From contig NZ_MKEQ01000001.1 of NCBI RefSeq assembly GCF_001875655.1, forward strand, positions 806,001 to 870,000: 64,000 bases of DNA, in the 5' to 3' direction. Within the stretch, counting starts at the first letter, position 1, and every line of letters begins with the position of its first letter. The notes beneath the pieces were generated by a model, which was not told the DNA's origin, did not search any database, and saw nothing but the letters and a program-made list of their open reading frames with translations. Shown one piece after another: positions 20,268 to 30,510 of the stretch. Made by a program: the position numbers and the translations under genes. The stretch is from Enterobacter hormaechei ATCC 49162 (GTDB lineage Bacteria > Pseudomonadota > Gammaproteobacteria > Enterobacterales > Enterobacteriaceae).

Positions 20268-21122
20268 TTGAAAACCTTAAAATATTTTTCCACTCTTTTC
20301 GTTTTAGCACTGGCGCTGGTCGCTGGCTGGTGGCTCTGGAATTATTACATGCAGTCGCCCTGGACGCGTGATGGTAAGATCCGCGCGGAACAGGTCAGCA
20401 TCACGCCACAGGTGTCCGGTAGTATCAGCGCGCTTCTGGTGAAGGATAATCAGTTCGTTCATGCAGGGGATGTGTTATTTCGCATCGATGAGACCCCTTT
20501 CCACATTGCGGTGCTTAATGCCCAGGCGCAGCTCGCTAAAGCTCAGTCAGATCTGGCAAAAGCCAATAACGAAGCCGACCGCCGCCGACATCTGTCGAGA
20601 AATTACATCTCTGCGGAAGATCTCGATACCGCCAATATCAATGTGAAAACCATGCAGGCCAGCCTGAAGGTTGCTGAGGCAACGCTGAAACAGGCCGAGT
20701 GGCAACTCACCCAGACCGTGGTCAAAGCCCCGGTAGATGGCTGGATCACGAGCCTGTCTACCCGTGTAGGGGATTATGCCACCACTGGACAGCCGGTCTT
20801 TGCTCTGGTCGATAGCCACTCTTTCTATGTTGTAGGTTATTTTGAAGAGACCAAGCTGCGCCATATCCGCGAGGGCGCGCCTGTCCGGATCACGCTTTAC
20901 AGCGGCTCCGAAACGTTACAGGGTCACGTGAGCAGCATCGGTCGGGCAATTTACGATCAGAGCGTGGAAACCGATTCTGGCCTGGTGCCCGACATCAAAC
21001 CCAACGTACCGTGGGTACGTCTGGCTCAGCGTGTGCCTGTTCGCGTCGAGTTTGATCACCTGCCGAAAGACATTACCCTGGTCTCTGGCACGACCTGCAC
21101 CGTCGCCATCGGGTCGCGATAA
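20268..21122 (+). CDS. ydhJ: HlyD-family periplasmic adaptor YdhJ
   Basis: Membrane-fusion protein, about 284 aa, AaeA-like. One N-terminal anchor (about residues 8-28) is followed by barrel-sandwich and coiled-coil regions ([27 protein letters not shown]) and a beta-barrel domain with [17 protein letters not shown]. It probably links the inner-membrane partner YdhK to export of an unknown, perhaps aromatic, compound. Start options are GTG 20253/20256, overlapping ydhI, or TTG 20268 after GGTGAG. The TTG form gives a length and N-terminus (MKTLKYFST) closest to E. coli YdhJ. Confidence 0.85.
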   Translation: MKTLKYFSTLFVLALALVAGWWLWNYYMQSPWTRDGKIRAEQVSITPQVSGSISALLVKDNQFVHAGDVLFRIDETPFHIAVLNAQAQLAKAQSDLAKANNEADRRRHLSRNYISAEDLDTANINVKTMQASLKVAEATLKQAEWQLTQTVVKAPVDGWITSLSTRVGDYATTGQPVFALVDSHSFYVVGYFEETKLRHIREGAPVRITLYSGSETLQGHVSSIGRAIYDQSVETDSGLVPDIKPNVPWVRLAQRVPVRVEFDHLPKDITLVSGTTCTVAIGSR

Positions 21123-23155
21123 TGAACCTGGGGGCTTTCTCCTGGCGCAATACGCCCTGGATAAAAGCGACACGTCCGCAGTGGCGTTACGCGCTGCGCA
21201 ACGGCATCGCCATGTGCCTTGCGCTTACGGTTGCCTACTATCTGAATCTGGATGAGCCCTACTGGGCGATGACCTCTGCGGCGGTCGTCAGCTTCCCTAC
21301 CGTCGGTGGCGTTATCAGTAAAAGCCTCGGGCGCGTGGCGGGTAGCCTGCTGGGGGCGACCGCCGCCCTGCTCCTTGCAGGCCATACCCTGAACGATCCC
21401 TGGCTCTTTCTGTTAAGTATGTCGGCATGGCTGGGGCTGTGTACCTGGGCCTGCGCCCATTTTACCAATAACGTTGCCTATGCGTTTCAACTGGCGGGTT
21501 ACACCGCGGCCATTATCGCCTTTCCGGTCGTCAACGTGCTGGATACCACCGAACTGTGGGATATCGCTCAGGCACGCGTGTGTGAAGTGATGGTCGGCAT
21601 TCTGTGCGGGGGCGTGATGATGATGATCCTGCCCAGTACCTCAGATGGCACTACGCTTATCACCGCCCTTAAAACGATGCATGCACGTTTGCTGGAACAT
21701 GCCAGCCTGCTCTGGCAGCCTGACAGTAATGATGACATCCGTCTTGCGCACGAAAAAGTCATCGGCCAGATCCTGACCATGAATCTGTTACGCATCCAGG
21801 CTTTCTGGAGCCACTACCGTTTTCGCCGCCAGAACACGCTCCTGAACTATTTGCTGCACCAGCAGCTGCGAATGACCAGTGCGATCTCAAGCCTACGTCG
21901 AATGTTGCTGAACTGGCCTGCGCCGCCAGCCCATACCCGGGAGGTTATCGAGGCGCTGCTCGCCACCCTTGCGCGTCCGGATGCCGATATCTATACCGTG
22001 GCGCGTATTATCGCGCCGCTCGCCCCAACGGATGAATATGACTACCGCCACCGCGCCTTCTGGCAGCGTCTGAACTATTTCTGCCGCCTGTATCTGCGCA
22101 GCAGTCGCTGGTTAAAAGCCGTCGAAAATGCCACGCCCGTCACCGAATTTTCCGTTCCCGGTAGTCCCGCTCTGGCGCGCCATACCGACGCAATGGAGGC
22201 GCTGTGGAGCGGTTTTCGTACGTTTTGCGCGTTGACGACCGTGGGCGCGTGGGCCATCACCACACAATGGGATGCAGGCAGTGCGGCCCTGACGCTGGCG
22301 GCAATCAGCTGTGTACTCTATTCCGTCGCCGCTTCCCCCTTTAACTCCCTGACGCTCCTTCTGCGTACGCTGGTGCTGCTGTCGCTGTTCAGCTTCGTGG
22401 TGAAATTTGGCTTGATGGTGCAGATAACCGATCTCTGGCAATTTTTGCTGTTTCTCTTCCCGCTCTTAACCACTATGCAGTTGCTCAAGCTGCAAATGCC
22501 GAAACTTGCCGGTCTGTGGGGCCAGTTGATTGTTTTTATGGGCTCATTTATCTCAGTAACGAATCCACCCATTTATGATTACGCTGAGTTTCTCAATGAC
22601 AACCTGGCGAAGATCCTCGGCGTGGGGCTGGCGTGGCTGGCTTTCGCCGTGTTACGCCCTGGCTCTGACGCGCGTAAAAGCCGCAGGCATATTCGGGAAT
22701 TACGCAGAGGGTTCGTGGATCAGCTGAGCCGCAGGCCGCACCTGCGCGAAAGCGAGTATGAATCGCTGGTCTATCATCATGTCAGCCAGTTGAACAACAG
22801 CCAGGATTCACTCTCCCGTCGCTGGCTACTGCGCTGGGGCGTGGTGCTGTTAAACTGTTCGCACGTGGTGTGGCAGCTGCGCGCCTGGGAGACGCGTTCC
22901 GATCCGCTGTCGCAGGTCCGTGATAATTGTATTTCCATGCTCCGCGATGTGATGAGCGAGCGCGGAGTTCAACAGCGCCCTCTGAGCGTCACGCTCGCCG
23001 AGCTTCAGCGTATTTGCGACACGCTGGCGCACCATCATCAGCCTGCGGCCCGCGATCTGGCGTCCATTATATGGCGGCTGCACTGCTCCCTGTCACAGCT
23101 TGAACAGGCGCCGCCACCCGGAACGATTGGCGATCAAATTACCCCGCAGGCATAG
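21122..23155 (+). CDS. ydhK: FUSC-family inner-membrane transporter YdhK
   Basis: A 677-aa protein of the aromatic acid exporter / fusaric-acid-resistance family (AaeB-like). Two blocks of membrane helices (about residues 25-165 and 360-510) are each followed by cytoplasmic domains. The typical [18 protein letters not shown] and [10 protein letters not shown] segments open the first block. The ATG overlaps the ydhJ TAA (TAATG). The 3' end overlaps sodC on the other strand by 22 bp. The substrate is unknown. Confidence 0.92.
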   Translation: MNLGAFSWRNTPWIKATRPQWRYALRNGIAMCLALTVAYYLNLDEPYWAMTSAAVVSFPTVGGVISKSLGRVAGSLLGATAALLLAGHTLNDPWLFLLSMSAWLGLCTWACAHFTNNVAYAFQLAGYTAAIIAFPVVNVLDTTELWDIAQARVCEVMVGILCGGVMMMILPSTSDGTTLITALKTMHARLLEHASLLWQPDSNDDIRLAHEKVIGQILTMNLLRIQAFWSHYRFRRQNTLLNYLLHQQLRMTSAISSLRRMLLNWPAPPAHTREVIEALLATLARPDADIYTVARIIAPLAPTDEYDYRHRAFWQRLNYFCRLYLRSSRWLKAVENATPVTEFSVPGSPALARHTDAMEALWSGFRTFCALTTVGAWAITTQWDAGSAALTLAAISCVLYSVAASPFNSLTLLLRTLVLLSLFSFVVKFGLMVQITDLWQFLLFLFPLLTTMQLLKLQMPKLAGLWGQLIVFMGSFISVTNPPIYDYAEFLNDNLAKILGVGLAWLAFAVLRPGSDARKSRRHIRELRRGFVDQLSRRPHLRESEYESLVYHHVSQLNNSQDSLSRRWLLRWGVVLLNCSHVVWQLRAWETRSDPLSQVRDNCISMLRDVMSERGVQQRPLSVTLAELQRICDTLAHHHQPAARDLASIIWRLHCSLSQLEQAPPPGTIGDQITPQA

Positions 23156-23652
23156 CGCGCCCCGCCGCCGCCAAGCGGTTTAGGTTGATCGGACATGTTA
23201 TCGCCGCCCACGTGGATCATCAGCGCCTTGCCTTTGACCTCTTCAAGCTTTTTGAGTCGAGGCGCAACAACGGGATCGGTGGCTTTACCGTCGTTATTCA
23301 CCACCAGCACGGGCAGATCGCCGAGGTGCCCCATCCCATCCGGGCCTTCATGCTTACCGGAATTGTGCGGATCCAGATGCCCCCCTGCGGCTTCCGCAGC
23401 TGTTGGTTTCCCCTCTTTCATCGCGGGTTGACAGCTGCCTTTAGCATGAACGTGAAAACCATGTTCACCAGGTGGGAGTGCCTTGAGATCGGGTGCAAAC
23501 TCCAGTCCTTTACCGGTTTCGGTGATTTTCACCGTCCCGATGGACTGACCTACACCCTGAGAAGTGACGAGATTCATTTCAACGTCCTCGCTGGCTGCCT
23601 GCGCCCCTGCGCACACAACCAGCGTGACCATTGCCAGAGCAAAACGCTTCAT
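23134..23652 (-). CDS. sodC: Periplasmic Cu,Zn superoxide dismutase SodC
   Basis: A 172-aa precursor with a signal peptide cleaved after AGAQA (about residue 19). It dismutates superoxide in the periplasm. Metal-binding motifs are [13 protein letters not shown] (Cu ligands), the Zn loop [18 protein letters not shown] with GHLGDLP, and [10 protein letters not shown] near the C-terminus. The conserved Cys pair for the disulfide is present (SCQPAM and YACGVI). The frame opens at 23679, but [19 protein letters not shown] at 23652 is the natural start. Confidence 0.95.
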   Translation of the reverse strand: MKRFALAMVTLVVCAGAQAASEDVEMNLVTSQGVGQSIGTVKITETGKGLEFAPDLKALPPGEHGFHVHAKGSCQPAMKEGKPTAAEAAGGHLDPHNSGKHEGPDGMGHLGDLPVLVVNNDGKATDPVVAPRLKKLEEVKGKALMIHVGGDNMSDQPKPLGGGGARYACGVI

Positions 23653-23733
23653 ATGACCTCCACGGGTTATTTTTTGCACCTTAAGTCTATACCAGAGGCG
23701 CAGATTTCACCGGAAAGTCAGGCTCAGGTATGC

Positions 23734-24630
23734 TCAGGGTACGTCGTAGCCCAGCGCCGCCTTACGGATACGGAACCATTGCTGACGCGACATTTCCAGC
23801 TCTTCAGCGACAAGCGCAGCACGGACGCGCTCAATTTTGCCAGAGCCAATAATCGGTAGCGGTTTAGACGGCAGACGCAGGATCCAGGCGTAAACCACCT
23901 GCTCGATACTCTCCGCATTCAGTTCGCGGGCCACCGTTTCAAGCTCGTTACGCAGCGGCTGGAATGCCTCATCATTAAACAGGCGACCGCCGCCCAGGCA
24001 AGACCAGGCCATAGGACGGATACGCAACTGTTGCAATTGGTCGAGCGTACCATCCAGCAGCAGCGGCTGATGAACAGGCGAGATCTCCACCTGATTCGTC
24101 GCCAGCGTAAACGGCAGACGAGACTGCAATAGCGCAAACTGTGCCGGAGTGAAGTTAGAAACGCCAAAATGACGCACTTTGCCGCTCTGGTGCAGCGCCA
24201 GGAAGGCTTCCGCAACCTCATCCGCATCCATCAACGGATCGGGACGGTGGATCAGCAGCAGGTCGATACGATCGGTCGCCAGGTTAACCAATGACTGCTC
24301 GGCGCTTTTAACGATATGCGCGCTGTCAGTGATGTAATGCCCAAGGGCATTCTCCGGTTTTGCTGTGGTGGCAATACCGCATTTGGTCACAATTTCCATA
24401 CGTTCACGCAGCGCCGGGGCACGCTTCAGCGCGTCGCCAAAGGCGGCCTCGCACTGATAGCCGCCATAAATATCAGCGTGATCGACGGTGGTGATCCCGA
24501 GATCGAGATGCTCTTCTATGAAATCCGCCAGCTGGACCGGAGACATATTCCAGTCCATGAGGCGCCAGTAGCCCATGACAAATCGGGAGAATTCCGGGCC
24601 CTGTGGGGCAAGGGTAATACGCTGAACCAT
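23734..24630 (-). CDS. ydhF: Aldo/keto reductase YdhF
   Basis: A 298-aa NADPH-dependent aldo/keto reductase-like cytosolic enzyme with unknown physiological substrate. AKR motifs are visible: LGITTVDHADIYGGY with catalytic Asp50 and Tyr55, EIVTKCGI with Lys83, LLLIHRPDP with the active-site His, and the cofactor-binding PIIGSGKIERVRAAL near the C-terminus. Length and order match E. coli YdhF. Confidence 0.94.
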   Translation of the reverse strand: MVQRITLAPQGPEFSRFVMGYWRLMDWNMSPVQLADFIEEHLDLGITTVDHADIYGGYQCEAAFGDALKRAPALRERMEIVTKCGIATTAKPENALGHYITDSAHIVKSAEQSLVNLATDRIDLLLIHRPDPLMDADEVAEAFLALHQSGKVRHFGVSNFTPAQFALLQSRLPFTLATNQVEISPVHQPLLLDGTLDQLQQLRIRPMAWSCLGGGRLFNDEAFQPLRNELETVARELNAESIEQVVYAWILRLPSKPLPIIGSGKIERVRAALVAEELEMSRQQWFRIRKAALGYDVP

Positions 24631-24678
24631 AACATTTTCCTCAAGGAAGTCATGTCACCAGTATACGCAATTACCCTG

Positions 24679-24918
24679 CTAAAACAGTGAAGGTTGCTGG
24701 GGTTCTTCGGGTTCAACCGCTTTGTTTGCACGTATTTTACGCAACAGACGCTGTCGGCAGAGCCGTAAGACCTCCTGCTTTTGCGCGTCGCTGAAATTTT
24801 GCCAGTTAAAACGTTCATCGCGCGTGCGCATGCACCCGCGGCAGTATCCTCGTTCATCAACCTGACAAATACCCCGGCACGGGCTCTGGACAGGGAAAAA
24901 TTCCAGTTGCTCTGCCAC
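24679..24918 (-). CDS. ydhL: DUF1289 Cys-rich protein YdhL
   Basis: A 79-aa protein with the DUF1289 motif SPCRGICQVDERGYCRGC, whose four Cys suggest a small metal or Fe-S site. A basic helix (QEVLRLCRQRLLRKIRA) follows, with tail QQPSLF. The function is unknown. The GTG start at 24918 has GGAGGT upstream and gives VAEQLEFFPVQ, matching E. coli. The longer frame to 25002 has no support. Confidence 0.88.
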   Translation of the reverse strand: MAEQLEFFPVQSPCRGICQVDERGYCRGCMRTRDERFNWQNFSDAQKQEVLRLCRQRLLRKIRANKAVEPEEPQQPSLF

Positions 24919-25066
24919 ACCTACCTCCACAACGTGATTATTCCCTACAGTGAAGACCCTAAATGGCTTGCATGCAAGCAGTGTCTGCCACAAACAGGGC
25001 ATTAAGGTTTCGCTAATCTTCCATTCTTATACTCGCCACATTGATATAACGAATGGTCTGGTTATC

Positions 25067-26707
25067 ATGTGGCTCACTAAAAAGTTACACTGTAACGATA
25101 TAAAATTTACGCTCGCCTGTGCACTTTTCTTCACCGTATTGAATGCACTGTTTATCCAGCGCAGCTGGTCAATCATTGCGCCTGCGCATCTGCACGATGT
25201 CCTGTTTGCTGCCAGCGTGCCGCTGGTGCTGTTCTGCGGCTGGATCATTGTTTTTAGCCTGCTGAATATTCCCTATATTCGCAAGCCGCTCATGATCGTC
25301 CTGACCATGGGATGCGCCGCCGCGACCTGGTTTATGTATACCTATGGCACGGTTATCGATCAGAACATGATTGTGAACGTGTTCGAGACGAATTCTCAGG
25401 AAGCGACTGCCCTGGTGACGCCACAGATGATCCTGTGGCTGGTTGTGGCGGGTCTGGTTCCATCGATTATTTTAGCCCTGACGCGCATTCGCACCGGAAA
25501 ATGGTGGTATGCCCTGCTGACGCGCTTCGCCGCGATGCTCGGCGCGCTGCTGGTGATCATCCTGGTCGCAGCGGTGTTCTATAAAGACTATGCTTCGCTG
25601 TTCCGCAACAATAAAAGCATCGTCAAAATGGTCACCCCGGCGAATTACGTGAGCGCCGTGGTGAAGTACAGCAAAATGCGCTGGTTTGCCGGCGACCAGA
25701 CCCTGGTCCGCATTGGCGAGGATGCCCATAAAGGCGCGCTGATTTCCGGTCAACACAAGAAAACCGTGCTGGTTCTGGTGGTGGGTGAAGCCTCCCGCGC
25801 CGCAAACTACTCGTTAAATGGTTACCCGCGTGAAACCAACCCCGAGCTGAAAAAGCAGGATGTCATCAACTTCCCGCAGGCCACCTCCTGCGGAACCGAA
25901 ACCGCCGTCTCCGTCCCCTGCATGTTCTCTGGTATGACGCGGAAAAAATATGACGCGGACCTCGCCCACCATCAGGAAGGTCTGCTTGATGTACTTAACC
26001 ACGCCGGGTTTAACCTGCTGTGGCGCGACAATGACGGCGGGTGTAAAGGGGCCTGCGACCGCGTGCCGCACACGGACATGACCCAGTGGAAGCTGGAACA
26101 ATTCTGTAAAGATAAATCCTGTATCGACGACGCCGATCTCTACCGTCTGGATAACGTGCTGGACGGTCTGAAGCAGGATACGGTCCTGGTGATCCACCTG
26201 ATGGGTAGCCACGGTCCGGCCTATTACAACCGTTATCCGGCCAGTTTCCGTAAGTTCACTCCAACCTGCGATACGAACGAAATCCAGGATTGCGATCACC
26301 AGTCGTTAATCAATACCTATGACAACTCGATTCTGTATACCGACAGTGTGGTCAGCAGAACCATCGACGCGCTGAAAGCCCGTCAGGCCAGCATGAACAC
26401 GGCGCTGATTTACCTCTCCGATCACGGTGAGTCGCTGGGCGAAAGCGGAATTTACCTGCACGGCACGCCGTATATGCTGGCCCCGGAGCAGCAAACGCAT
26501 ATACCGTTTATGTTCTGGCTCTCCCCGGATTATGTGAAAAACTTCGGCGTAAACACGAACTGCCTGCGTAGCCATGCCGCAAAAGAGGCGGTTTCACAGG
26601 ACAATTTATTCGCTACCGTGTTGGGGATGATGGACGTAAAATCAACGGCTTATCAACCACAGCTGGATATTCTGTCGCAATGTCGGCGTGAAGCTGGCTT
26701 GCATTAG
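25067..26707 (+). CDS. eptA: Lipid A phosphoethanolamine transferase, EptA family
   Basis: A 546-aa inner-membrane enzyme; E. coli EptA is 547 aa. It transfers phosphoethanolamine to lipid A phosphate and so lowers binding of cationic peptides and polymyxin. Five N-terminal membrane helices (about residues 13-170) precede the alkaline-phosphatase-like domain. The nucleophile is Thr279 in TSCGTETAVSVPCM, VVGEASRAANYS starts the zinc site, and LSDHGESLGESG closes it. Cys pairs for the usual disulfides are present (SCG/PCM, GGCKGACD, FCKDKSC). Start MWLTKKLHC is chosen because the membrane domain begins there; its SD is weak. In E. coli nothing lies between ydhL and nemR, so this locus is lineage-specific. 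It may be a second eptA-like gene. Confidence 0.88.
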   Translation: MWLTKKLHCNDIKFTLACALFFTVLNALFIQRSWSIIAPAHLHDVLFAASVPLVLFCGWIIVFSLLNIPYIRKPLMIVLTMGCAAATWFMYTYGTVIDQNMIVNVFETNSQEATALVTPQMILWLVVAGLVPSIILALTRIRTGKWWYALLTRFAAMLGALLVIILVAAVFYKDYASLFRNNKSIVKMVTPANYVSAVVKYSKMRWFAGDQTLVRIGEDAHKGALISGQHKKTVLVLVVGEASRAANYSLNGYPRETNPELKKQDVINFPQATSCGTETAVSVPCMFSGMTRKKYDADLAHHQEGLLDVLNHAGFNLLWRDNDGGCKGACDRVPHTDMTQWKLEQFCKDKSCIDDADLYRLDNVLDGLKQDTVLVIHLMGSHGPAYYNRYPASFRKFTPTCDTNEIQDCDHQSLINTYDNSILYTDSVVSRTIDALKARQASMNTALIYLSDHGESLGESGIYLHGTPYMLAPEQQTHIPFMFWLSPDYVKNFGVNTNCLRSHAAKEAVSQDNLFATVLGMMDVKSTAYQPQLDILSQCRREAGLH

Positions 26708-26720
26708 ACCGAACGGTCTA
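26705..26720. promoter_or_regulatory. NemR operator TAGACCG-AA-CGGTCTA
   Basis: A perfect 7-bp inverted repeat with 2-bp centre, 14 bp upstream of the nemR ATG. It has the TAGACC/GGTCTA arms known for the NemR box. Its first three bases are the eptA stop codon, so the operator overlaps the end of the inserted gene. A weaker related stretch, TAGTCGACTGGTCTA, lies before nemA at 27359-27373. Confidence 0.8.
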
Positions 26721-26733
26721 TTAGAGTAAGGAC

Positions 26734-27333
26734 ATGAGCAGACACACTGAACACGATACGCGCGAACATTTACTGGCTACCGGCGAGCGCCTTTGCATGC
26801 ATCGCGGGTTTACCGGGATGGGGCTGAGCGAGTTGTTAAAAACCGCTGAAGTGCCTAAGGGATCGTTTTATCACTATTTCCGATCCAAAGAGGCGTTTGG
26901 CGTCGCCATGCTGGAGCGGCACTACGCCAGCTACCATCAGCGGCTGGCAACCCATTTCGCCAGCGGTGAAGGCAACTACCGGGATCGTGTTCTGAACTAC
27001 TATCAGGAGACGCTGACGCAGTTCTGTCAGCAGGGCATCATCAGCGGCTGCCTGACGGTAAAACTCTCTGCCGAAGTGTGCGATCTCTCCGAAGATATGC
27101 GCACCGCCATGGATAAAGGGGCCAGCGGCGTTATCGCCCTGTTGGCCCAGGCGCTGGAGAACGGGCGCAATGAACAAACGCTCTCCTTCTCCGGCGATCC
27201 GCTCACGCAGGCGCAGGTGCTCTATTCCCTCTGGTTAGGCGCCAACCTGCAAGCAAAAATGTCTCGCAGCGCCGTGCCGCTCGAAAGCGCGCTGGCGCAT
27301 GTGAAAAACTGTATTACCGCGCCAGGCGTGTAG
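26734..27333 (+). CDS. nemR: TetR-family repressor NemR
   Basis: A 199-aa redox and electrophile sensor repressing nemRA-gloA. The N-terminal HTH reads [29 protein letters not shown]. The ligand/sensor domain contains Cys residues ([18 protein letters not shown]) of the kind modified by N-ethylmaleimide, methylglyoxal and hypochlorite in E. coli NemR. AAGGA precedes the ATG. Cotranscription with nemA is likely (53-bp gap). Confidence 0.95.
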   Translation: MSRHTEHDTREHLLATGERLCMHRGFTGMGLSELLKTAEVPKGSFYHYFRSKEAFGVAMLERHYASYHQRLATHFASGEGNYRDRVLNYYQETLTQFCQQGIISGCLTVKLSAEVCDLSEDMRTAMDKGASGVIALLAQALENGRNEQTLSFSGDPLTQAQVLYSLWLGANLQAKMSRSAVPLESALAHVKNCITAPGV

Positions 27334-27386
27334 CTGGCGTTTTTATTTACTGTTTTACTAGTCGACTGGTCTACTCAGGAGCCATT

Positions 27387-28484
27387 ATGTCCGCTGAAAA
27401 GCTATTTACTCCACTGAAAGTGGGTGCTGTTACTGCCCCAAACCGCGTGTTTATGGCCCCACTCACCCGTTTGCGCAGCATCGAGCCGGGCGATATTCCA
27501 ACACCATTGATGGGTGAGTATTACCGTCAGCGCGCCAGCTCGGGCCTGATTATTTCTGAAGCCACGCAAATTTCTGCCCAGGCAAAAGGCTACGCCGGTG
27601 CGCCGGGTCTGCACAGCCCGGAACAGATCGCCGCGTGGAAAAAAATTACCGCAGGCGTACATGCTGAAGATGGCCGTATTGCGGTTCAGCTGTGGCATAC
27701 CGGTCGTATCTCACACAGCAGCATCCAGCCTGGCGGTGAGGCACCGGTTTCTGCCTCTGCCCTGAACGCCAATACCCGCACTTCCCTGCGCGATGAAAAC
27801 GGTAATGCGATCCGCGTCGACACCACCACCCCACGCGCGCTGGAGCTGGACGAGATCCCGGGTATCGTGAACGATTTCCGTCAGGCCGTCGCCAACGCCC
27901 GTGAAGCTGGCTTCGACCTGGTTGAGCTTCACTCTGCGCACGGTTACCTGCTGCATCAGTTCCTGTCCCCGTCTTCCAACCAGCGTACCGACCAGTACGG
28001 CGGCAGCGTTGAAAACCGCGCGCGTCTGGTGCTTGAAGTGGTGGATGCTGTCTGTAAAGAGTGGAGCGCAGACCGCATTGGTATTCGTGTCTCTCCGATT
28101 GGTACTTTCCAGAACGTCGACAACGGTCCGAATGAAGAAGCCGACGCGCTGTATCTGATTGAAGAGCTGGCGAAGCGCGGTATCGCGTATCTGCACATGT
28201 CCGAGCCGGACTGGGCAGGCGGCAAGCCTTACAGTGAAGCCTTCCGCCAGAAAGTGCGCGAGCGCTTCCACGGCGTGATTATCGGGGCAGGCGCGTATAC
28301 GGCAGAGAAAGCCGAGGATCTGATCGGGAAAGGTCTGATCGACGCCGTGGCCTTTGGTCGCGATTACATTGCTAACCCGGATCTGGTTGCCCGTTTGCAG
28401 AAGAAAGCCGAACTGAACCCGCAGCGCCCTGAGAGCTTCTACGGTGGCGGCGCGGAAGGTTATACCGACTACCCTTCACTGTAA
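27387..28484 (+). CDS. nemA: N-ethylmaleimide reductase NemA (Old Yellow Enzyme)
   Basis: A 365-aa FMN-dependent ene-reductase that reduces N-ethylmaleimide, nitro-aromatics, quinones and other electrophiles with NADPH. OYE motifs are APLTRLRS near the N-terminus, [10 protein letters not shown], the catalytic region [18 protein letters not shown] (His/His and Tyr), [16 protein letters not shown], and the C-terminal flavin phosphate site [18 protein letters not shown] precedes the ATG. Regulated with nemR. Confidence 0.97.
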   Translation: MSAEKLFTPLKVGAVTAPNRVFMAPLTRLRSIEPGDIPTPLMGEYYRQRASSGLIISEATQISAQAKGYAGAPGLHSPEQIAAWKKITAGVHAEDGRIAVQLWHTGRISHSSIQPGGEAPVSASALNANTRTSLRDENGNAIRVDTTTPRALELDEIPGIVNDFRQAVANAREAGFDLVELHSAHGYLLHQFLSPSSNQRTDQYGGSVENRARLVLEVVDAVCKEWSADRIGIRVSPIGTFQNVDNGPNEEADALYLIEELAKRGIAYLHMSEPDWAGGKPYSEAFRQKVRERFHGVIIGAGAYTAEKAEDLIGKGLIDAVAFGRDYIANPDLVARLQKKAELNPQRPESFYGGGAEGYTDYPSL

Positions 28485-28502
28485 TCCCGCTTTGTACATT
28501 GA

Positions 28503-28524
28503 TAGCGGCGACCTTTCGCCGCTA
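28503..28524. repeat. Inverted repeat between nemA and gloA
   Basis: TAGCGGCGA and TCGCCGCTA form a 9-bp stem 60 bp before gloA, without a T tract. It may be a weak attenuator or mRNA-stabilising hairpin separating nemRA from gloA expression. Confidence 0.5.
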
Positions 28525-28583
28525 TACTAAAACATCGTTTCTGTTCAAAAAGATAATCCATTCCACTGGTTAATGAGGAAATT

Positions 28584-28991
28584 ATGCGCCTACTTCACAC
28601 CATGCTGCGCGTTGGCGACCTGCAACGTTCCATCGATTTCTACACTAACGTTCTGGGCATGAAGCTGCTGCGCACCAGCGAAAACCCGGAATATAAATAC
28701 TCCCTGGCGTTCGTCGGTTACGGCCCGGAGTCTGATGAAGCAGTCATCGAGCTGACCTACAACTGGGGCGTGGACAGCTACGAGTTAGGTACGGCTTACG
28801 GCCACATCGCGCTGGAAGTGGATAACGCCGCCGAAGCCTGCGAACGCATCCGCAGCAACGGCGGTAACGTCACCCGCGAAGCCGGTCCGGTTAAAGGCGG
28901 CACTACCGTGATTGCGTTTGTGGAAGATCCGGACGGGTATAAAATCGAACTGATCGAAGCCAAAGACGCTGGTCGCGGTCTGGGCAATTGA
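28584..28991 (+). CDS. gloA: Lactoylglutathione lyase (glyoxalase I)
   Basis: Converts the hemithioacetal of methylglyoxal and glutathione to S-lactoylglutathione. At 135 aa it is a single vicinal-oxygen-chelate polypeptide acting as a dimer. The four Ni ligands of E. coli GloA are at the same positions, H5, E56, H74 and E122. It is the distal gene of the nemR-nemA-gloA locus, linking electrophile sensing to methylglyoxal removal. Confidence 0.98.
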   Translation: MRLLHTMLRVGDLQRSIDFYTNVLGMKLLRTSENPEYKYSLAFVGYGPESDEAVIELTYNWGVDSYELGTAYGHIALEVDNAAEACERIRSNGGNVTREAGPVKGGTTVIAFVEDPDGYKIELIEAKDAGRGLGN

Positions 28992-29087
28992 TCCCGCAGG
29001 GCGCACTATGCGCCCGTTGTTTTGCTGCATCCCCTCTCAAAATTTGCCATAATGCGCACTGCTTTTTCCCCCTTGTAAGAGACCCTG

Positions 29088-29747
29088 ATGTCCGATAACG
29101 CTCAATTTACCGGTCTGTGCGACCGTTTTCGTGGTTTTTATCCCGTTGTCATTGATGTAGAAACAGCCGGATTTAACGCTAAAACCGATGCGCTGCTTGA
29201 GATTGCCGCCATCACGCTGAAGATGGATGAACAGGGCTGGCTTGTACCGGACACCACGCTGCATTTCCATGTTGAACCCTTCGAAGGGGCAAACTTACAG
29301 CCAGAGGCGCTGGCCTTTAACGGTATCGATCCGACCAACCCGCTGCGCGGAGCGGTAAGTGAATACGAGGCGCTGCATGCCATTTTCAAAATGGTGCGCA
29401 AAGGTATGAAAGAGAATGACTGTAGCCGCGCCATCATGGTGGCCCACAACGCTACGTTTGATCACAGCTTCACCATGGCCGCCGCCGAGCGCGCCTCGCT
29501 GAAGCGTAATCCATTCCATCCGTTTGTGACGTTCGACACCGCCGCACTAAGCGGCCTGGCGCTGGGGCAAACCGTGCTGTCCAAAGCCTGTATCACGGCG
29601 GGTATTGCGTTTGACGGTACCCAGGCGCATTCCGCGTTATACGACACCGAGCGTACGGCGGAGCTGTTCTGCGAGATCGTCAACCGCTGGAAGCGTCTGG
29701 GCGGCTGGCCGCTGCCGATGGGCGACGAGGCCGATCTTCAGTCGTAG
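29088..29747 (+). CDS. rnt: Ribonuclease T
   Basis: DEDDh-family 3'-5' exoribonuclease that trims tRNA 3' ends, 5S and 23S rRNA; 219 aa. Exo motif I is VIDVETAGF (D23, E25), exo II is around [11 protein letters not shown], and exo III is [12 protein letters not shown] with the general-base His. Basic patches ([16 protein letters not shown]) suit its substrate-binding surface. It ends before a bidirectional terminator shared with grxD. Confidence 0.97.
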   Translation: MSDNAQFTGLCDRFRGFYPVVIDVETAGFNAKTDALLEIAAITLKMDEQGWLVPDTTLHFHVEPFEGANLQPEALAFNGIDPTNPLRGAVSEYEALHAIFKMVRKGMKENDCSRAIMVAHNATFDHSFTMAAAERASLKRNPFHPFVTFDTAALSGLALGQTVLSKACITAGIAFDGTQAHSALYDTERTAELFCEIVNRWKRLGGWPLPMGDEADLQS

Positions 29748-29774
29748 ACCGGGTAAGCGACAGCCCCACAGGAC

Positions 29775-29809
29775 AAAAAAAGCGACCAACATACTGTGGT
29801 CGCTTTTTT
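29775..29809. terminator. Bidirectional terminator between rnt and grxD
   Basis: AAAAAAAGCGACCA and TGGTCGCTTTTTT flank a short loop. The A and T runs on both sides let it work for the convergent rnt and grxD transcripts. Confidence 0.88.
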
Positions 29810-29824
29810 ATATCCGCAGAAAAC

Positions 29825-30172
29825 TTACTCTGCGTCCGGCTCTTCGGATTTATATTTCGCCGCAGTCTCTTTGATCAGCTGTTGCAGTTCGCCGCGCTGA
29901 TACATTTCAATCAGGATGTCGCATCCGCCAACCAGTTCACCATCAACCCACAGCTGCGGGAAGGTCGGCCAGTTGGCGTATTTTGGCAGCTCAGCGCGAA
30001 TGTCCGGGTTTTGCAGGATATCAACGTAAGCAAAACGCTCACCACAGGCGGACAGCGCCTGAACCGCTTGCGCGGAGAAGCCGCAGCTTGGCAGCTTCGG
30101 AGAACCTTTCATGTACAGGAGAATCGGGTTTTCAGCGATCTGGCGCTGAATTTTTTCAATAGTGGTGCTCAT
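29825..30172 (-). CDS. grxD: Monothiol glutaredoxin GrxD
   Basis: A 115-aa monothiol glutaredoxin with CGFS at residues 30-33 (PSCGFSAQA) in a thioredoxin fold. Such proteins bind a [2Fe-2S] cluster with glutathione and deliver Fe-S clusters, often with BolA partners. WPTFPQLWVDGELVGGCDI holds the cis-Pro and the glutathione-binding GGCD. Length equals E. coli GrxD. Confidence 0.97.
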   Translation of the reverse strand: MSTTIEKIQRQIAENPILLYMKGSPKLPSCGFSAQAVQALSACGERFAYVDILQNPDIRAELPKYANWPTFPQLWVDGELVGGCDILIEMYQRGELQQLIKETAAKYKSEEPDAE

Positions 30173-30510
30173 GTCTTGCTTCCTTTAACTTCTGTTACGG
30201 CATCAGTCTGACATTGTAGCGGGTCAGGCCGACATCGGAAAATAACATTTTTGTCACGTCTAATGATTTTATCGTTTATTGCATAAAGTTGCATTGCTAA
30301 TGACGTTTATCGCCAGACGCGACGCTGTTTTGCTTAAGGAGCGAACAAGAGTGCTTCACAACGGTGAATTTTTTTGCACTTGCTAACGAAACACGCGTTT
30401 TGAATGAAAAATGCTATTAACTTCTTCTGATTTTATGGATTAGAATCGACAGGTTTTGTAAATCTTACGCGGGTATGCATTGTGGCCTGCACTTATCAGG
30501 GGACTGCCCA
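30173..30510. other. Divergent promoter region between grxD and mepH
   Basis: About 340 bp without a coding frame, AT-rich in the half near mepH. It should hold the promoters of both divergent genes; I could not assign a specific operator. Confidence 0.5.

Noticed and set aside
25067..26707. Mobile colistin-resistance (mcr) gene
   Set aside because: Sequence and length are closer to chromosomal EptA, and there is no insertion sequence or plasmid-type context next to it.
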